Source of the DNA: Clostridiales bacterium
GTDB lineage: Bacteria > Bacillota > Clostridia > Oscillospirales > CAG-272
Length of the DNA: 64,000 nt
NCBI GenBank assembly: GCA_016288155.1
Contig: JAEEYP010000025.1
Span: 1 to 64,000 of the forward strand
Direction: 5' to 3'
Shown in pieces: positions 25,206-33,864 of the stretch. Every line of letters starts with the position of its first letter. Position 1 is the first letter of the stretch. Below the pieces are notes generated by a model, which made no database searches, had not been told where the DNA came from, and saw only the letters and a program-made list of their open reading frames with translations. Both the position numbers and the translations under genes were made by a program.

Positions 25206-26864
25206 TCAGCGGATCAGGTACACGCCCTGCTCCTCCTCCGGATACAGGCGCCCCGTGTGATAATAGAACGTGCTGTGCGCGTCGACGCCCATTGCCGCGA
25301 GCGCGGAGAGCGTCTCCCGGTCGTAGGGGTAGAGCCTTCCTTCGCCGCTGCGCTCCTTCAGGACGGCGCAGGAGCGCATATAGGCGCGGTCGGCGCCGAG
25401 CAGATACACGTTGCCGTCCGCGGCGATGCCCTCCTCCGTGTCCGCCGTCTTCAGCCCGCGCGTGTAGAGCGCGTAGCACGCTATGAAGAGCATGCGGTTG
25501 CCGCGCAGCACCGCGTTCCGGAAATCCTGCTTCTCGTGACGCCCGCCGAGGCAGCCGACGTCCCCGTTCTTGTCCGGGCGCTGATGCCCGAAATGATACC
25601 CCGCGTACAGGCAGTCGTTGCCGGTGAGGCGCAATCCGTCCACCTTCCAGCCGGTCGGGTAGAAGATCTCGAACACGTAATTGACGCGGCGTATGACGTT
25701 GTCGCAGAATTCCACGTTCCGCATGTCGCGCATCCGCACCGGATCGCCGTCATAGGTCTCATACTGCGTCGTGAACGCGGTATCGTAGCACTCCTCGGCG
25801 AGGCAGTCGTGGATGCGGTAGCCGTCGCAGGGTCCCCAGTTCTCCACCGCGTTGCCGTAGCGGATAGCGAAGTTGTCGATCCGTTCCTGGAACGATCCGC
25901 CTATCCAGCGGAATTCACAGTTACGGATCTCGACGTTCTGCGCGTTCGTGACGCTCAGCCCGTGCGAGCCGCCGTAGCAGGCGGCGAGGTTGTCGACGAG
26001 GATATCCTTCGATTCCCAGTCGGAACGGATGATGTTCCCTCGGCGCGCAAGCAGTATCGTCCCGAAGGAATCGCCCGGATTCCCCGCCGACCAGCGCAGA
26101 TAGAGCCGCCGCGCGTCGTAATCGTGAAGGAACTGCAGATCGTGCGCGATATCTCCCGGGCACGTGAGATGCACTTTGCCCGAGAAAAAAGTCTCGCGCT
26201 TCGTCGTGACCATACCGCAGTCGGGCGTCAGTCGGTCGGGGTCATACGGCCGGTTCGGCTCCCCGGGGATCACCTTGATCGGATACACCGCGCCTTCGTC
26301 GATGATGATATCGCCGATATCGTTCGTGCGGTCGCCCGCGTCGCCTTTGTACGCCCACACGCCGGGGTATTCCGTCTCTTCCCAGCAAGAAGGATCGGAG
26401 GCGTCGAGGCAGTTGCGAAACAACGGCTTCGGTCCCTCGCCGTAGGCGGAATACGTCACGCCGCACTTGAGGCGCAGCGCGTACTCCCCGCCGAACATAT
26501 CTCCGTTGAATCCGCCCGGGAACTGCGCGTCCCATACGTCGCCGCGGCGGAAGAAGACGCCGTCTCCCGCCTGCACGGTCCCGTCGTCCTGCGCCCGGTG
26601 GAGGCGTCCCGTCGTCCGCCACGCGGAGGCGGGGCTTCTTCCGTCCGCGTCGTCGTCGCCGTCCGCGGAAACGTAAAAGCACGTCCCGGAAATCGACGCC
26701 GGGTCGACGGACGGCGCCTGCCGGATCGCGCGGACGTGCGCGTCCACGGCGGCAAGCAGTTCTTTTTTCTTCTCCTCGGTGACGGGATGCCAGTCGATCG
26801 GCGCCGGCTCGCTGCCGTTCAGCATCGCGCGCAGCTCTTGTGCGGTTATGATCGGATCTTTCAT
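25206..26864 (-). CDS. right-handed parallel beta-helix protein, copy 1
   Basis: A 552-residue paralog of 22983-24635. The N-terminal half is nearly the same (APSVDPASI, GDDDADGRSPASAWRTTGRL, DAQFPGGFNGDM, CGVTYSAYGEGPKPLFRNCLD), while the coils after about residue 330 differ more, where substrate-binding surfaces of beta-helix enzymes usually lie. No signal peptide. It is the first gene of the operon 26864 to 22983, read from the promoter at 26936-26964. A carbohydrate lyase/hydrolase role is an inference. Confidence 0.75.
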   Translation of the reverse strand: MKDPIITAQELRAMLNGSEPAPIDWHPVTEEKKKELLAAVDAHVRAIRQAPSVDPASISGTCFYVSADGDDDADGRSPASAWRTTGRLHRAQDDGTVQAGDGVFFRRGDVWDAQFPGGFNGDMFGGEYALRLKCGVTYSAYGEGPKPLFRNCLDASDPSCWEETEYPGVWAYKGDAGDRTNDIGDIIIDEGAVYPIKVIPGEPNRPYDPDRLTPDCGMVTTKRETFFSGKVHLTCPGDIAHDLQFLHDYDARRLYLRWSAGNPGDSFGTILLARRGNIIRSDWESKDILVDNLAACYGGSHGLSVTNAQNVEIRNCEFRWIGGSFQERIDNFAIRYGNAVENWGPCDGYRIHDCLAEECYDTAFTTQYETYDGDPVRMRDMRNVEFCDNVIRRVNYVFEIFYPTGWKVDGLRLTGNDCLYAGYHFGHQRPDKNGDVGCLGGRHEKQDFRNAVLRGNRMLFIACYALYTRGLKTADTEEGIAADGNVYLLGADRAYMRSCAVLKERSGEGRLYPYDRETLSALAAMGVDAHSTFYYHTGRLYPEEEQGVYLIR

Positions 26865-26935
26865 TCTCTTCTCCTTTGCGGTCAGTCGTCGCCGTGCGGT
26901 CCTCGTGCCGCAGTCCCGGCGTTCGCCTGCCTATC

Positions 26936-26964
26936 ATTATAAATCAAATCCGCCGTTTTTGCAA
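26936..26964 (-). promoter_or_regulatory. promoter of the beta-helix/sialidase-like operon
   Basis: On the minus strand TTGCAA (26964-26959), a 17-base spacer and TATAAT (26941-26936). Confidence 0.78.
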
Positions 26965-27018
26965 GTAGGTGGGCGATATTTGCCCGTCTCCGTCCGCCGT
27001 TTGCCCGCCTTCACGCGC

Positions 27019-27047
27019 AAAAAAAGAACTCCCCGGATGGGGAGTTC
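27019..27047 (-). terminator. rho-independent terminator of the CBM9-like gene
   Basis: On the minus strand GAACTCCCC / GGGGAGTTC with a four-base loop is followed by seven T residues (27025-27019). Confidence 0.92.
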
Positions 27048-27091
27048 TCTTTTGCTTTGGATCAGTGTTCCTGACAAGTCAGGTCAGCTTC

Positions 27092-28549
27092 TCAGTGCTT
27101 CTTCTTCGCGACAACGATGCCGGCGAGAGAAACGAGAGCAACCGCAGCCACGATCACACCAGCGTCGAGAGTGACAGGCGGCTGAACAGCCGGCGTGTCA
27201 CCGCCCTGGGACGGAGCATCGGTCACAGGAGCCGGAGCGTCGGTCACAGGGGCCGGCTCAGCGAGCGTGTCGGAGCAGATGAAGATCTTCTCGAGGGCAT
27301 CGTAAGAACCTTTGCCGCCGGAAGCCCAACCAGCCGTACGAGCATCGTCGTACGTGTCGTTGATCTGCATCTCCATCGTGACAACACGGCCAGCGGCCAG
27401 GTTGTTCAGCGGAAGAGCGAACTCAAGGGTGAAGCCGTCGTTGTTCGGCTTGGCAGCAGACTTCAGGATCGCCTTGGAGAAGTCGAAGGAAGCCATGCCG
27501 TCCTCGTCGGTGCCTACGAAGAAGGCGCCGCCGACAGAACCGTGGATCTTGTAGATAAGACCCTCGTCGTTGAACCAGAGCTCAGCGGAGTCGTTTCTCC
27601 ACGGATTGGTATCGTCACCGCCCACAGCGGAACCGTCGTTCGTCGTGATGAGCGTGAGGTCCGTCGCGTCAATGGCGATATAGAAATAGTTGTCATCCCA
27701 GAGGACGTAAGCGGTAGCAGCAGCGTACGTGGAAGGATCGCCGGCCCAGCCCCAGAAGTTGAGGTTCTTCAGGGTCTGAGAAGCGGACTTCAGGTACGCC
27801 TCGTCGATCTGACCGTCGAGGACAGGGGTATGCTTGAGAGCGAGCGGCGGGTTCGGAGCATCGGCGGAGAACTTGTAGGTGTGGTTCTGGATGCCCTTAC
27901 GAGCCTCGAACACACGGAAGCCACCGAAAGCGGAACCGGTGGAGCCGTCAGCAGCGACGACGTCGTTGATCTGAAGGGTAGCAGCAACTTCCTGACCAGC
28001 CTCAGCCTTCAGGCCGATGGAAGCGAGCGGGAGAGCAACCTCGATAACATAGCCGTCGGCCTTGATGGTCGTAGCGACCTTCATGTTGGAGATGTCGATC
28101 TTGTCGCCTTCCTCGTCCTTACCGTCGGTGATGATATAACCATCAACGGGATGACCTTCGGTAGCGCCGGTGATGACCTTGAAGTACACCTCACCGACTT
28201 TGAATCTCATCTCGGCGCCATCCATCATCCAGGTGTCGCCCTTCCAGTCGGCGCCCTTAGAAGCGAGGACAGTGCTGTCGTAAGCGTCGATAACGTAATA
28301 CAGATTGGTATCATCATACAGATAGTAGACGGTAGCATCCGTATCGGTGTCATCGATGTCGCCCCATTTCCAGAAGTTCTTCTCTTCGAGAGCGGCCTGC
28401 GCGGAAACGAGGTAGAGATCGTCGACTTTGCCGTCAACGACGGGGGTCGCCTTCATCACTGTCTTGATGTCAACAGCGGCTGAAGAGAACGGAACCGTCA
28501 GGGAGACGAGCAGCATGGCGATCAGCGTGAAAATAGCGAGCTTTTTCAT
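27092..28549 (-). CDS. secreted CBM9/DOMON-like sugar-binding surface protein with C-terminal anchor
   Basis: A 485-residue exported protein. The signal peptide is residues 1-25 (cut near FSSAA). Two homologous domains (about 30-225 and 233-420) have the CBM9-like pattern: TPVVDGKVDDLYL / TPVLDGQIDEAYL, WKGDTWMMDGAEMRF / PWRNDSAELWF, and VALPLASIG / FALPLNNL. A Pro/Thr linker (APVTDAPAPVTDA) leads to a C-terminal helix and a KKKH tail that would hold it in the membrane. The GC content is clearly lower than in neighbours and codon choice is uniform, as in strongly expressed surface proteins. It likely captures glycans at the cell surface (inference). The 5' leader is about 115 bases. Confidence 0.85.
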   Translation of the reverse strand: MKKLAIFTLIAMLLVSLTVPFSSAAVDIKTVMKATPVVDGKVDDLYLVSAQAALEEKNFWKWGDIDDTDTDATVYYLYDDTNLYYVIDAYDSTVLASKGADWKGDTWMMDGAEMRFKVGEVYFKVITGATEGHPVDGYIITDGKDEEGDKIDISNMKVATTIKADGYVIEVALPLASIGLKAEAGQEVAATLQINDVVAADGSTGSAFGGFRVFEARKGIQNHTYKFSADAPNPPLALKHTPVLDGQIDEAYLKSASQTLKNLNFWGWAGDPSTYAAATAYVLWDDNYFYIAIDATDLTLITTNDGSAVGGDDTNPWRNDSAELWFNDEGLIYKIHGSVGGAFFVGTDEDGMASFDFSKAILKSAAKPNNDGFTLEFALPLNNLAAGRVVTMEMQINDTYDDARTAGWASGGKGSYDALEKIFICSDTLAEPAPVTDAPAPVTDAPSQGGDTPAVQPPVTLDAGVIVAAVALVSLAGIVVAKKKH

Positions 28550-28915
28550 GGTTGACCTTCCTTTTCTTCATAAAAATTTTTGGGTCTGCGCGGGGAATGT
28601 GCAGTGGTGTGCTGAATGACAGAGGAACCTGTCTTCTCGCTCACGACAGATATCCTCTTATTCGAGTGTTATTATATCATATCGGCGCTGTTTCTTGCGT
28701 AAAAGAATATGACACAAATCACAGATAATGTAAAGGATGCTTTCTTATGTCTCTTAACTGTTCACAATTACGGATCGGGCGCGCGCACCGCCGTCCGCAG
28801 ACCGACGGAAACGTCCGGCGCTCCCGGCGCGGCACGCAGGTTTTTTCATTATATTATATGTATATAATACTTGACCGCGGCGGCGCGTCGCCGTTCCGCG
28901 CGTCGGGCGCGGGGA
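28550..28915. other. 366-base gene-free region
   Basis: It holds the leader and extended -10 promoter of the CBM9-like gene (28671-28679) and an AT-rich island with the palindrome TATTATATGTATATAATA (28852-28869), which contains a TATAAT on each strand. No terminator with a clear T-run for the AraC gene and no further ORF were found. Confidence 0.6.
28671..28679 (-). promoter_or_regulatory. extended -10 promoter of the CBM9-like gene
   Basis: On the minus strand TGATATAAT is an extended -10 box (TG, one base, TATAAT). No good -35 box lies 17 bases upstream, so an activator could be needed. Confidence 0.55.
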
Positions 28916-29866
28916 TCAGAACTTCTCCGGCGATTCCTTCGCGGGCCATTCGTCCGCCCCTCCGGCGCGGTGATTGCGGCACTGCCGACGGTATTCGCCG
29001 GGCGATACGCTCTCGTACTCCGTGAACAGCTGCGTCAGCCGCTGGCGGCTGTTGACGCCGACGCTCACCGCGATGTCGATAGTCGAGAGATCCGTCGTGC
29101 GGAGCAGATGCTGCGCCTTTTTCAGCCGCTGCTGATTGATGTAGGAAATGAGCGTCATCCCGGTCTCCAGCTTGAACAGCCGCTGGAGATAGGAGGGAGA
29201 GATGTTGACCTCCCGCGCGAGCGTCGGGACGTTCATCTTCTCCGGATCGTCGAAATTCTCCTCGATATAACGCTTGACCTGCTGGATGTACAGCTCGTAC
29301 GGTTCCTCCTCGACGGCGCTCGTGATGACCTTCACCGCCACGCGGTGGAAGAGCAGCAGCGCCGCGAGCGACGCCTCCGCCGTGACCGGCGGGACGACCT
29401 TCTTGTTTTCGGAGGAGGTGAAAAGGAGCTCCTGCAGCGCGAGCAGCGCCATGAACACCGTATCGTCCCCGCGGACGACGGCGTACGGCGGCGATTTCTT
29501 CCAGAATTCGACGACCTCGCGGCAGTCCGAGAGGAGCCCGAGATGGATCGGAGAGACGCCGGCCTGACAGTTGAATTCCACGTTCAGGATCCGGCACGGC
29601 GTGCGGCTCTCGATCTCCAGGGAATGCGGCGTGCCGCCGCGCAGGTAGATATAGTCGCCCTCGCCGAGAACGAATTCCTTTTTCTCGCTCGTATACGGAT
29701 CCATGCAGATGACGCGGCACTTCCCGTCCTTGACGTACATGATCTCGTTCTCGTCGTGCTTGTGTCCGTACATGCGGTGGTTCTGGCGGCTTTCGTTATA
29801 ATAGCGCACGACGACCGGCGTGAGCTCGGGAAGCATCGGCGTCGGATGATTCGGTGTCGTTTCCAC
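28916..29866 (-). CDS. AraC-family transcriptional regulator with cupin sensor domain
   Basis: A 316-residue regulator. Residues about 15-110 are an AraC-type cupin (HKHDENEIMYVKDGKCRV, GDYIYLRGGTPHSLEI). Residues about 195-295 hold two helix-turn-helix units (VPTLAREVNISPSYLQRLFK and STIDIAVSVGVNSRQRLTQLF with SPGEYRRQ). It lies between the CBM9-like gene and a GH29 fucosidase and is the only recognisable transcription factor of the carbohydrate region, so it is the best candidate to sense an imported sugar and control several promoters here (inference). Confidence 0.92.
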   Translation of the reverse strand: METTPNHPTPMLPELTPVVVRYYNESRQNHRMYGHKHDENEIMYVKDGKCRVICMDPYTSEKKEFVLGEGDYIYLRGGTPHSLEIESRTPCRILNVEFNCQAGVSPIHLGLLSDCREVVEFWKKSPPYAVVRGDDTVFMALLALQELLFTSSENKKVVPPVTAEASLAALLLFHRVAVKVITSAVEEEPYELYIQQVKRYIEENFDDPEKMNVPTLAREVNISPSYLQRLFKLETGMTLISYINQQRLKKAQHLLRTTDLSTIDIAVSVGVNSRQRLTQLFTEYESVSPGEYRRQCRNHRAGGADEWPAKESPEKF

Positions 29867-29964
29867 TTCTGTCGTTTTCCTTCCTCATTTGTTTCTTCAT
29901 CTGTTTCTTCTGTTTTTCCGCGCGGCGGACGGTGCCGCGCACATCGATACGTCACACTATATTC

Positions 29965-29993
29965 ATTATATCACAATTCATGACATATTTCAA
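29965..29993 (-). promoter_or_regulatory. promoter of the AraC regulator gene
   Basis: On the minus strand TTGAAA (29993-29988), a 17-base spacer and an extended TGATATAAT -10 box (29970-29965). The leader to the start codon is about 95 bases. Confidence 0.85.
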
Positions 29994-30026
29994 CAACTGC
30001 TTTCTTGTTTTTTTACTTTCATGCGT

Positions 30027-30057
30027 AAAAAAAAGGCGCGGCGGGCTCGCCGTGCCT
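30027..30057 (-). terminator. terminator of the GH29 gene
   Basis: On the minus strand AAAGGC, one mismatch, CGGCG, a short loop, CGCCG, one mismatch and GCC are followed by eight T residues (30034-30027). Confidence 0.82.
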
Positions 30058-30082
30058 TTCGTGACGCATAGATTGCAGGGGA

Positions 30083-31348
30083 TCACCACTCCGCCGCGGG
30101 TACGTCGCCGGATCCGACGTGGAACGCCTTGACGGAGAGGAGCTTCGCGTCGCCCTCCGCCTCCACGATCTCCACCTCGATATGGCGCGTGCGGATGACG
30201 GGGAAACGGCAGATCGCCTTGCGGCCGATCGCCTGTCCGCAGTAGACGCAGACGCCGTGCGGGCGCTTTTTGCTCACGCCGGGGCTGATCGGCGGGCGGC
30301 ACCAGATCCTGAACTGCCGGACGGCGTCGCCCTCGGCGATATCCTCTTCGATCATCACCGTGTCGACGAGCTCCGTCCCGACGAGATCCTCAATGAAGCC
30401 GTCTTCCGTCTCGATCTGCCACCAGCCGCTCTCCGCCATCGGCTCCGCCGCCCCGAAGGGGAGCGGATGTCCGTACCGCGCGCGCAGCGCCCGCCCGAAT
30501 TCGAGCAGCCGCGCCGCGTCCGCGTCGGGCAGAAGCCCGCGGCGGTCCGGTCCGACGTTGAGCAGGAGATTGCCGCCGCGCCCGACGCTGTATTCCCAGT
30601 TGCCGAGCAGCTCCTCCACCGATTTGATCCGGTCCGCGTTCGCCTCGCAGTCGAACCATCTCGTGCGCATCATCATGTCGCACTCGACGGGGAGGAATTT
30701 CCCATTCCGGCTCGTGAACCCCGTCGGCATGGAGGTATAGCCGTCCTCGTTGCCGACCCACGCGACGTCCGCGTCCCAGCCGAAGAGACGGATCCCCGGC
30801 TGCAGGGTTCGGATCGTGTTCACGATCCGGGCGACGTCGTACTGATGGCCGCCCGAGCCGTTGGTATCGAACCACAGATAGTCGATCTCGCCGTAATCCG
30901 TGAGCAGCTCGGTGATCTGACCGAGGAAATACTCGTCGTACTCCTCCGGGCGGTCGAACGGCACCGCGCCGCCCCACTGCGCCGGAGAATAGTACAGGCC
31001 GACCTTCATGCCGTAGCGGCGGCAGGCGTCGACGAACTCCCGCACGACGTCGCCCTTGCCGTCCCGCCACGGCGACTGCGCGACGGAGTAATCGGAATAC
31101 TTGCTCGGCCAGTTGGCGAAGCCGTCGTGATGCTTCGCCGTCAGGATCGCGTAGCGCGCGCCTGCCTCGCGCGCGATGCGGACCCACTGATTGCAGTCGA
31201 GCGTTTCCGGATGAAAGCCGGATACGGGCATGGGACGGCGGTCCCAGTCCGAATGCCCGATATAGAAGCTGCGGATCCCGAAATGGAAGAATACGCCGAA
31301 CTCCCACGAAAGGAAGGAAAGCTGCTTTTCGGTCGGTGCGGATCTCAT
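30083..31348 (-). CDS. alpha-L-fucosidase, glycoside hydrolase family 29
   Basis: A 421-residue GH29 enzyme that releases alpha-L-fucose with retention. The diagnostic runs are WEFGVFFHFGI, LTAKHHDGFANWPSKYSDYSV and YLWFDTNGSGG, whose Asp is the expected nucleophile. A C-terminal beta-sandwich follows after about residue 310. There is no signal peptide, so it is cytoplasmic. GGAGG lies nine bases before the ATG. A TATAAT on the minus strand at 31408-31403 may give it its own promoter; otherwise it is the last gene of the kinase-SIS-SIS-hydrolase operon. Confidence 0.9.
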   Translation of the reverse strand: MRSAPTEKQLSFLSWEFGVFFHFGIRSFYIGHSDWDRRPMPVSGFHPETLDCNQWVRIAREAGARYAILTAKHHDGFANWPSKYSDYSVAQSPWRDGKGDVVREFVDACRRYGMKVGLYYSPAQWGGAVPFDRPEEYDEYFLGQITELLTDYGEIDYLWFDTNGSGGHQYDVARIVNTIRTLQPGIRLFGWDADVAWVGNEDGYTSMPTGFTSRNGKFLPVECDMMMRTRWFDCEANADRIKSVEELLGNWEYSVGRGGNLLLNVGPDRRGLLPDADAARLLEFGRALRARYGHPLPFGAAEPMAESGWWQIETEDGFIEDLVGTELVDTVMIEEDIAEGDAVRQFRIWCRPPISPGVSKKRPHGVCVYCGQAIGRKAICRFPVIRTRHIEVEIVEAEGDAKLLSVKAFHVGSGDVPAAEW

Positions 31349-31402
31349 GAGATATGCCTCCGATACGTTCAGATTGGACGTCCCCGTCCTGTATTCCTTT
31401 TC

Positions 31403-31408
31403 ATTATA
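31403..31408 (-). promoter_or_regulatory. possible -10 box for the GH29 gene
   Basis: TATAAT on the minus strand, 55 bases before the start codon. The -35 region (CATGAA at 17 bases) is poor, so this is tentative. Confidence 0.35.
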
Positions 31409-31464
31409 CGGATTTTCGCGCGGATTTCATGAAAAGGATGTAAATTTTTGAGCGAAAGGCGAAA

Positions 31465-31495
31465 ACCGTCCCGCCGCGGTCTGCGGCGGGACGGT
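31465..31495 (-). terminator. strong hairpin between the clan GH-D-like gene and GH29
   Basis: A perfect 13-base-pair stem (ACCGTCCCGCCGC with GCGGCGGGACGGT) with a five-base loop. Only TTTT follows on the minus strand, so termination may be partial. Confidence 0.65.
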
Positions 31496-31510
31496 CGCCA
31501 AAAGCTGGGA

Positions 31511-33844
31511 TCAGTGCCGCGGGCAGAGATAGACGTCGCAGCGGACGTCCGTCTTCTTCGGATCGCACAACAGCGTGTACAGGGTGATCTCCTTGCTGGA
31601 CAGGGACGGATCGAGCGGCAGATAGAAGGTGTTGTTGCGGTCGGTCGAATGGACGCAGTGCTCCCAGAGGTTCACGCAGTAGGACGGCGCGCGGTCCGGG
31701 AAGCCGAGGAGCTTTCCCTCGCACTCCGCCGCGCAGTACGCGCGCTCCTTGCCGTGCACGCCCTCGACGGCGACGGCGAGATACCGTCCCTCGGGGATCT
31801 CCGGCAGCGTCAGCGTGACGCTCTTCACGGCGGCGACCGTCAGTCTGCCGTAAGCGGCCTGAAGGTTGCTCACCGTCGGGTGATCGAGCGGGAGCACCAT
31901 ACCGTTTTTCGTGAGGCGGATCTCATAGATGCGGTCCATCGGCTCGGGCAGCCTAAAGTACCGGAGCGCGCCGACCGGATAGCGCACCGTGACGCGCTGA
32001 CCGGTCACCGTATAGAGCAGATGCGCGCCGTCGCTGACGAGCGGCGCCGTCTCGTGACGGACGACGACCTTCTTCTCCCCGGCGCCGGACGGCTGCCAGG
32101 AGGAAAGCTCGCACGCGTAGCTCCCCGTTTCCGGGAAGATCTGCGTCAGGATCTCATGCCTCGGCTCGTCGATCGCGAAGCAGGTGATCTCCACGGCGTC
32201 CGCGTCGTACACGCGGCCGAAATCGACGCGGAGGCAGCCGCCCTCGATGCGGATCCCGCCGCAGTACATGCGGGAATACCCGTCGAAGTACGTGTCGTAC
32301 CGGTCGTCGAAGGCGTACCGTCCCTCGCAGCCGCGCGCGAGATACGTTTTCTGAGAGAAGAACGCGTCGCGCGCCGCCTGTACCTCGGGTACGGCGGTCC
32401 TGCCGGAACGGCGCAGGGACCGCGCCTCCAGCGAATCGTTATCGATGCCGAACTGCGCCGCCTCGTACAGCTCCTCGCCGCGGGAGAGGCATTCCGGCGC
32501 GTCGTGCATCGTGCCGAGATAGACCGGGACCGGCGGACGGCGATCCGTCTTTTCATACGTGCCGAAGGCAGAGCGCTCTCCGCCGCAGTTGAGCGTGATC
32601 TCCCCGTCCCCGCAGCGGAGCATCTTCACCTCGACCGGCTCGCCGCTCTCGTTTTCGCGGATCATTTCGTATTCGCAGTCCTCGAGCACCGGGTACGCCT
32701 CGCTGACGGCGGCTGCCTCGAACAGATACGCGCGGAACGGATCGAGCGTGACCTCGACCGCCGTGCCCGCGTCGCAGACGCCGAGCAGTTCCTCGCTCGG
32801 GTGGCGGCGGATCAGGGCGATCTTCTCGCCGTTCGCCTGCATCCCGATCTCCGTGCCGAGGCGTAAAGTGACGGTGCGCGGCTTCCAGGAATTGTTCCCC
32901 GTCACGATGAAGCGGTGCGACGGCGTTCCGCGCGAGATCGGCGAATCGCCGTAGGAGGCGGGCAGAAGGAGCCCGTCCACAAGGATCGGCGCGCAGCGGC
33001 GGTGGAGATTGTAGATGCGGGCGAGTTTCGGGAACTCGTCGTCCCGCATGAACCACGGATTCCCGTAGATCTCCGGCGCCAGAATGAGGCAGCGCCCGAA
33101 CGCCTGATAGATAAGGTCGTCCTCGAAATAATCGATGGCGGAGGAGATGCACACGCCGTGATCCTCGAGCAGCCGGTCCAGACCCTCCGGATAGCCGCGG
33201 CTGAAAATGAAGCCGCGGTGGTGCATACAGGTGTCGCTGTTGCGGCTGTGGACGTCCACGTACGTCTCCACGCCCTGCCAGAGCTGGGTCGTCGTGTATT
33301 TCTCGGCGCCGTGCAGATCGAGGCGGTGGTTGAGCACGATCAGATCCGGGCTGTATTTCCGGCAGTCCTGCAGCATGCGCGCGTATACCTCCGCCTTCTC
33401 CGGGCGGAGCTGACCGCAGACGGCGTCGATCTTGAAGAGCGCGAAATGGTACTTCCTGCAGAGATCGACCATGAAGTCGTAGCGCTTCTTCTCCTCTTCC
33501 GGCGTGTCGCCGAAGCCGTCCGGGCTGCCCCAGAGGCCGAGGCGGATCCCCGCCGCGGCGGCGCGCTCGACGACGGGACCGTACCCGCGCGGATACTGGC
33601 TGCGGAATTTCTCTCCGTCCGGATCTCCGTAACCGTGTCCGGCGCCGTCAAAATTGCCGGCGTCCCACGCGTAGATGCGGATCTGCATCCCGTAGGCACG
33701 CTTCAGCCATGCGAAGAAATCGAGGTTGATGCAGGTCTGCTGTTCCGTCGAGCCCTCGTTCGTGCTGTTGACCCAGGAGAAATACTGCGGCACCGACGGC
33801 GTGCGCTGATCGGCGCCCGCCTGCCGCTTCGTCTTTTGTTCCAT
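31511..33844 (-). CDS. putative clan GH-D-like TIM-barrel glycoside hydrolase
   Basis: A 777-residue protein. Residues about 45-330 look like a TIM barrel of the GH27/GH31/GH36 type: IYAWDAGNFDG, AGIRLGLWGSPDG, and ALFKIDAVCGQ, where Asp in KID corresponds to the catalytic nucleophile of this clan. The remaining 450 residues are beta-rich and probably form accessory sandwiches. It does not match GH36 closely enough for a family assignment. There is no signal peptide. It is downstream of two SIS proteins and a sugar kinase (20-base gap), so it likely releases an amino sugar or galactoside for them (inference). Confidence 0.6.
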   Translation of the reverse strand: MEQKTKRQAGADQRTPSVPQYFSWVNSTNEGSTEQQTCINLDFFAWLKRAYGMQIRIYAWDAGNFDGAGHGYGDPDGEKFRSQYPRGYGPVVERAAAAGIRLGLWGSPDGFGDTPEEEKKRYDFMVDLCRKYHFALFKIDAVCGQLRPEKAEVYARMLQDCRKYSPDLIVLNHRLDLHGAEKYTTTQLWQGVETYVDVHSRNSDTCMHHRGFIFSRGYPEGLDRLLEDHGVCISSAIDYFEDDLIYQAFGRCLILAPEIYGNPWFMRDDEFPKLARIYNLHRRCAPILVDGLLLPASYGDSPISRGTPSHRFIVTGNNSWKPRTVTLRLGTEIGMQANGEKIALIRRHPSEELLGVCDAGTAVEVTLDPFRAYLFEAAAVSEAYPVLEDCEYEMIRENESGEPVEVKMLRCGDGEITLNCGGERSAFGTYEKTDRRPPVPVYLGTMHDAPECLSRGEELYEAAQFGIDNDSLEARSLRRSGRTAVPEVQAARDAFFSQKTYLARGCEGRYAFDDRYDTYFDGYSRMYCGGIRIEGGCLRVDFGRVYDADAVEITCFAIDEPRHEILTQIFPETGSYACELSSWQPSGAGEKKVVVRHETAPLVSDGAHLLYTVTGQRVTVRYPVGALRYFRLPEPMDRIYEIRLTKNGMVLPLDHPTVSNLQAAYGRLTVAAVKSVTLTLPEIPEGRYLAVAVEGVHGKERAYCAAECEGKLLGFPDRAPSYCVNLWEHCVHSTDRNNTFYLPLDPSLSSKEITLYTLLCDPKKTDVRCDVYLCPRH

Positions 33845-33864
33845 GCCGTCCTCCTTCGGGCGGA

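Noticed and set aside
24876-26942. A 688-codon plus-strand frame opposite the beta-helix gene
   Set aside because: Shadow frame; the opposite strand carries two well-bounded genes with ribosome sites.
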